From NCBI GenBank assembly GCA_009698295.1, contig WLQO01000002.1:1-30851 (forward strand): 30,851 nt of DNA, written 5' to 3'. Origin of the DNA: Actinomycetota bacterium (GTDB lineage: Bacteria; Actinomycetota; Actinomycetes; Nanopelagicales; Nanopelagicaceae). How positions within the stretch are numbered: position 1 is the stretch's first letter; each line of letters opens with the position of its first letter. This document shows, piece by piece, positions 30,600 through 30,851 of this stretch. The notes beneath the pieces are model-generated. The model was given only the letters and a program-made list of their open reading frames with translations, did no database searches and was not told the DNA's origin. The translations under genes were made by a program, and so were the position numbers.

Positions 30600-30851
30600 T
30601 TACTTGCCTCGTGCATCAGAGATCGCATGAAGTACGCGATAACCGATAACTGCAACGAGGGTTGCATTAACGATTCCAGTAAATGTGTAATCGCCACGAG
30701 TCCATGAGTAATCAGCAATACCTATGATTAGCGCAGATGCTGCGATCAATAGGTTGGTTGAATCTGCAAAATTAACCTTAGATTCGATCCAGATGCGCGC
30801 ACCTAAGACACCAATCATTCCAAAGAGCGCAGTTGAAACGCCACCAAGTGC
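30600..30851 (-). CDS. Uracil/xanthine permease (nucleobase:cation symporter-2 family), C-terminal part
   Basis: Partial: the frame is open to the right edge, so the start lies beyond the window (84 codons including stop are seen). Reads ALGGVSTALFG at the edge, then GMIGVLGARIWIESKVNFADSTNLLIAASALIIGIADYSW and the C-terminal GDYTFTGIVNATLVAVIGYRVL. This block, with the GIADYSW and GDYTFTG pieces, is what I associate with actinobacterial UraA/xanthine permeases, which import nucleobases with protons. The substrate, uracil or xanthine, cannot be settled from the tail. The gene ends in a strong hairpin terminator, so it is probably the last gene of its unit. Confidence 0.8.
   Translation of the reverse strand, partial: ALGGVSTALFGMIGVLGARIWIESKVNFADSTNLLIAASALIIGIADYSWTRGDYTFTGIVNATLVAVIGYRVLHAISDARGK

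Noticed and set aside
1..30851. Search for CRISPR, insertion sequences, integrases, toxin-antitoxin or defence genes
   Set aside because: No regularly spaced repeats, transposase or integrase motifs were seen. The Cas4-like nuclease is alone and has no CRISPR neighbours. No exotic system can be supported; all but a few genes fit housekeeping or conserved actinobacterial families.

Overview
The window looks like a chromosomal segment of a small, streamlined actinobacterium, most likely a freshwater planktonic lineage of the acI / Nanopelagicales type. Evidence: moderate GC content, almost no intergenic DNA (largest gap about 157 bp, between hflX and the DUF4193 gene), typical actinobacterial families (DUF4193, DUF3093, DUF3159, DUF3000, PimB-like mannosyltransferase, FadD15-like synthetase), and gene order that, from memory, parallels three blocks of the Mycobacterium tuberculosis map (miaB-miaA-dapF-hflX; the Rv2699c to Rv2680 region; the Rv2190c to Rv2182c region). 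The genus-level placement is an inference. No stretch over 300 bases lacks a gene. I saw no tRNA, rRNA, CRISPR array, transposase, integrase or phage gene.

Layout. 1-3809 (+): end of miaB, then miaA, dapF and hflX, each start overlapping the previous stop by 4 bp (one operon). 3967-7709: DUF4193 zinc-ribbon protein (+), DUF3093 membrane protein (-), thioesterase-dut-DUF3159 operon (+), and a pair of TrkA-type NAD-binding proteins (-). 7742-13649 (+): TrmA/RumA-type RNA methyltransferase, aconitase, and Dxs. 13591-16889 (-): a fadA-fadB beta-oxidation operon. 16984-19782 (-): FTR1/EfeU iron permease, RNase D and DUF3000. 19854-21448: EamA-type transporter (+), RibD-C reductase (-), and a 65-residue four-Cys-motif protein (+). 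21536-29185: envelope and lipid region with an NlpC/P60 hydrolase, PimB-like mannosyltransferase (+), fadD15-histidine kinase-response regulator operon (-), SRPBCC protein, ROK glucokinase (+), a small acidic protein (-) and a PlsC-like acyltransferase (+). 29182-30851 (-): PD-(D/E)XK nuclease, LysE-type exporter and the C-terminal part of a uracil/xanthine permease.

Functional links. MiaA and MiaB modify A37 of tRNA using a dimethylallyl group, and Dxs starts the MEP pathway that makes it. The thiolase and multifunctional beta-oxidation enzyme, FadD15-like acyl-CoA synthetase, PlsC and the hotdog thioesterase are all acyl-CoA metabolism. The NlpC/P60 hydrolase, PimB-like enzyme and PlsC point to cell-wall and phosphatidylinositol-mannoside type lipid work.

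Two architectural features stand out more than any single gene. First, at least 13 transcription units have a TANNNT -10 hexamer ending exactly 6 (or 7) nt before the start codon, the signature of leaderless mRNAs. Second, all seven tail-to-tail gene pairs overlap, four by exactly 4 bp with interlocked stop codons. Local regulatory candidates are a perfect 8-2-8 palindrome before aconitase and a perfect 12-bp inverted repeat before the iron permease. I found no convincing evidence of a novel defence or mobile system.
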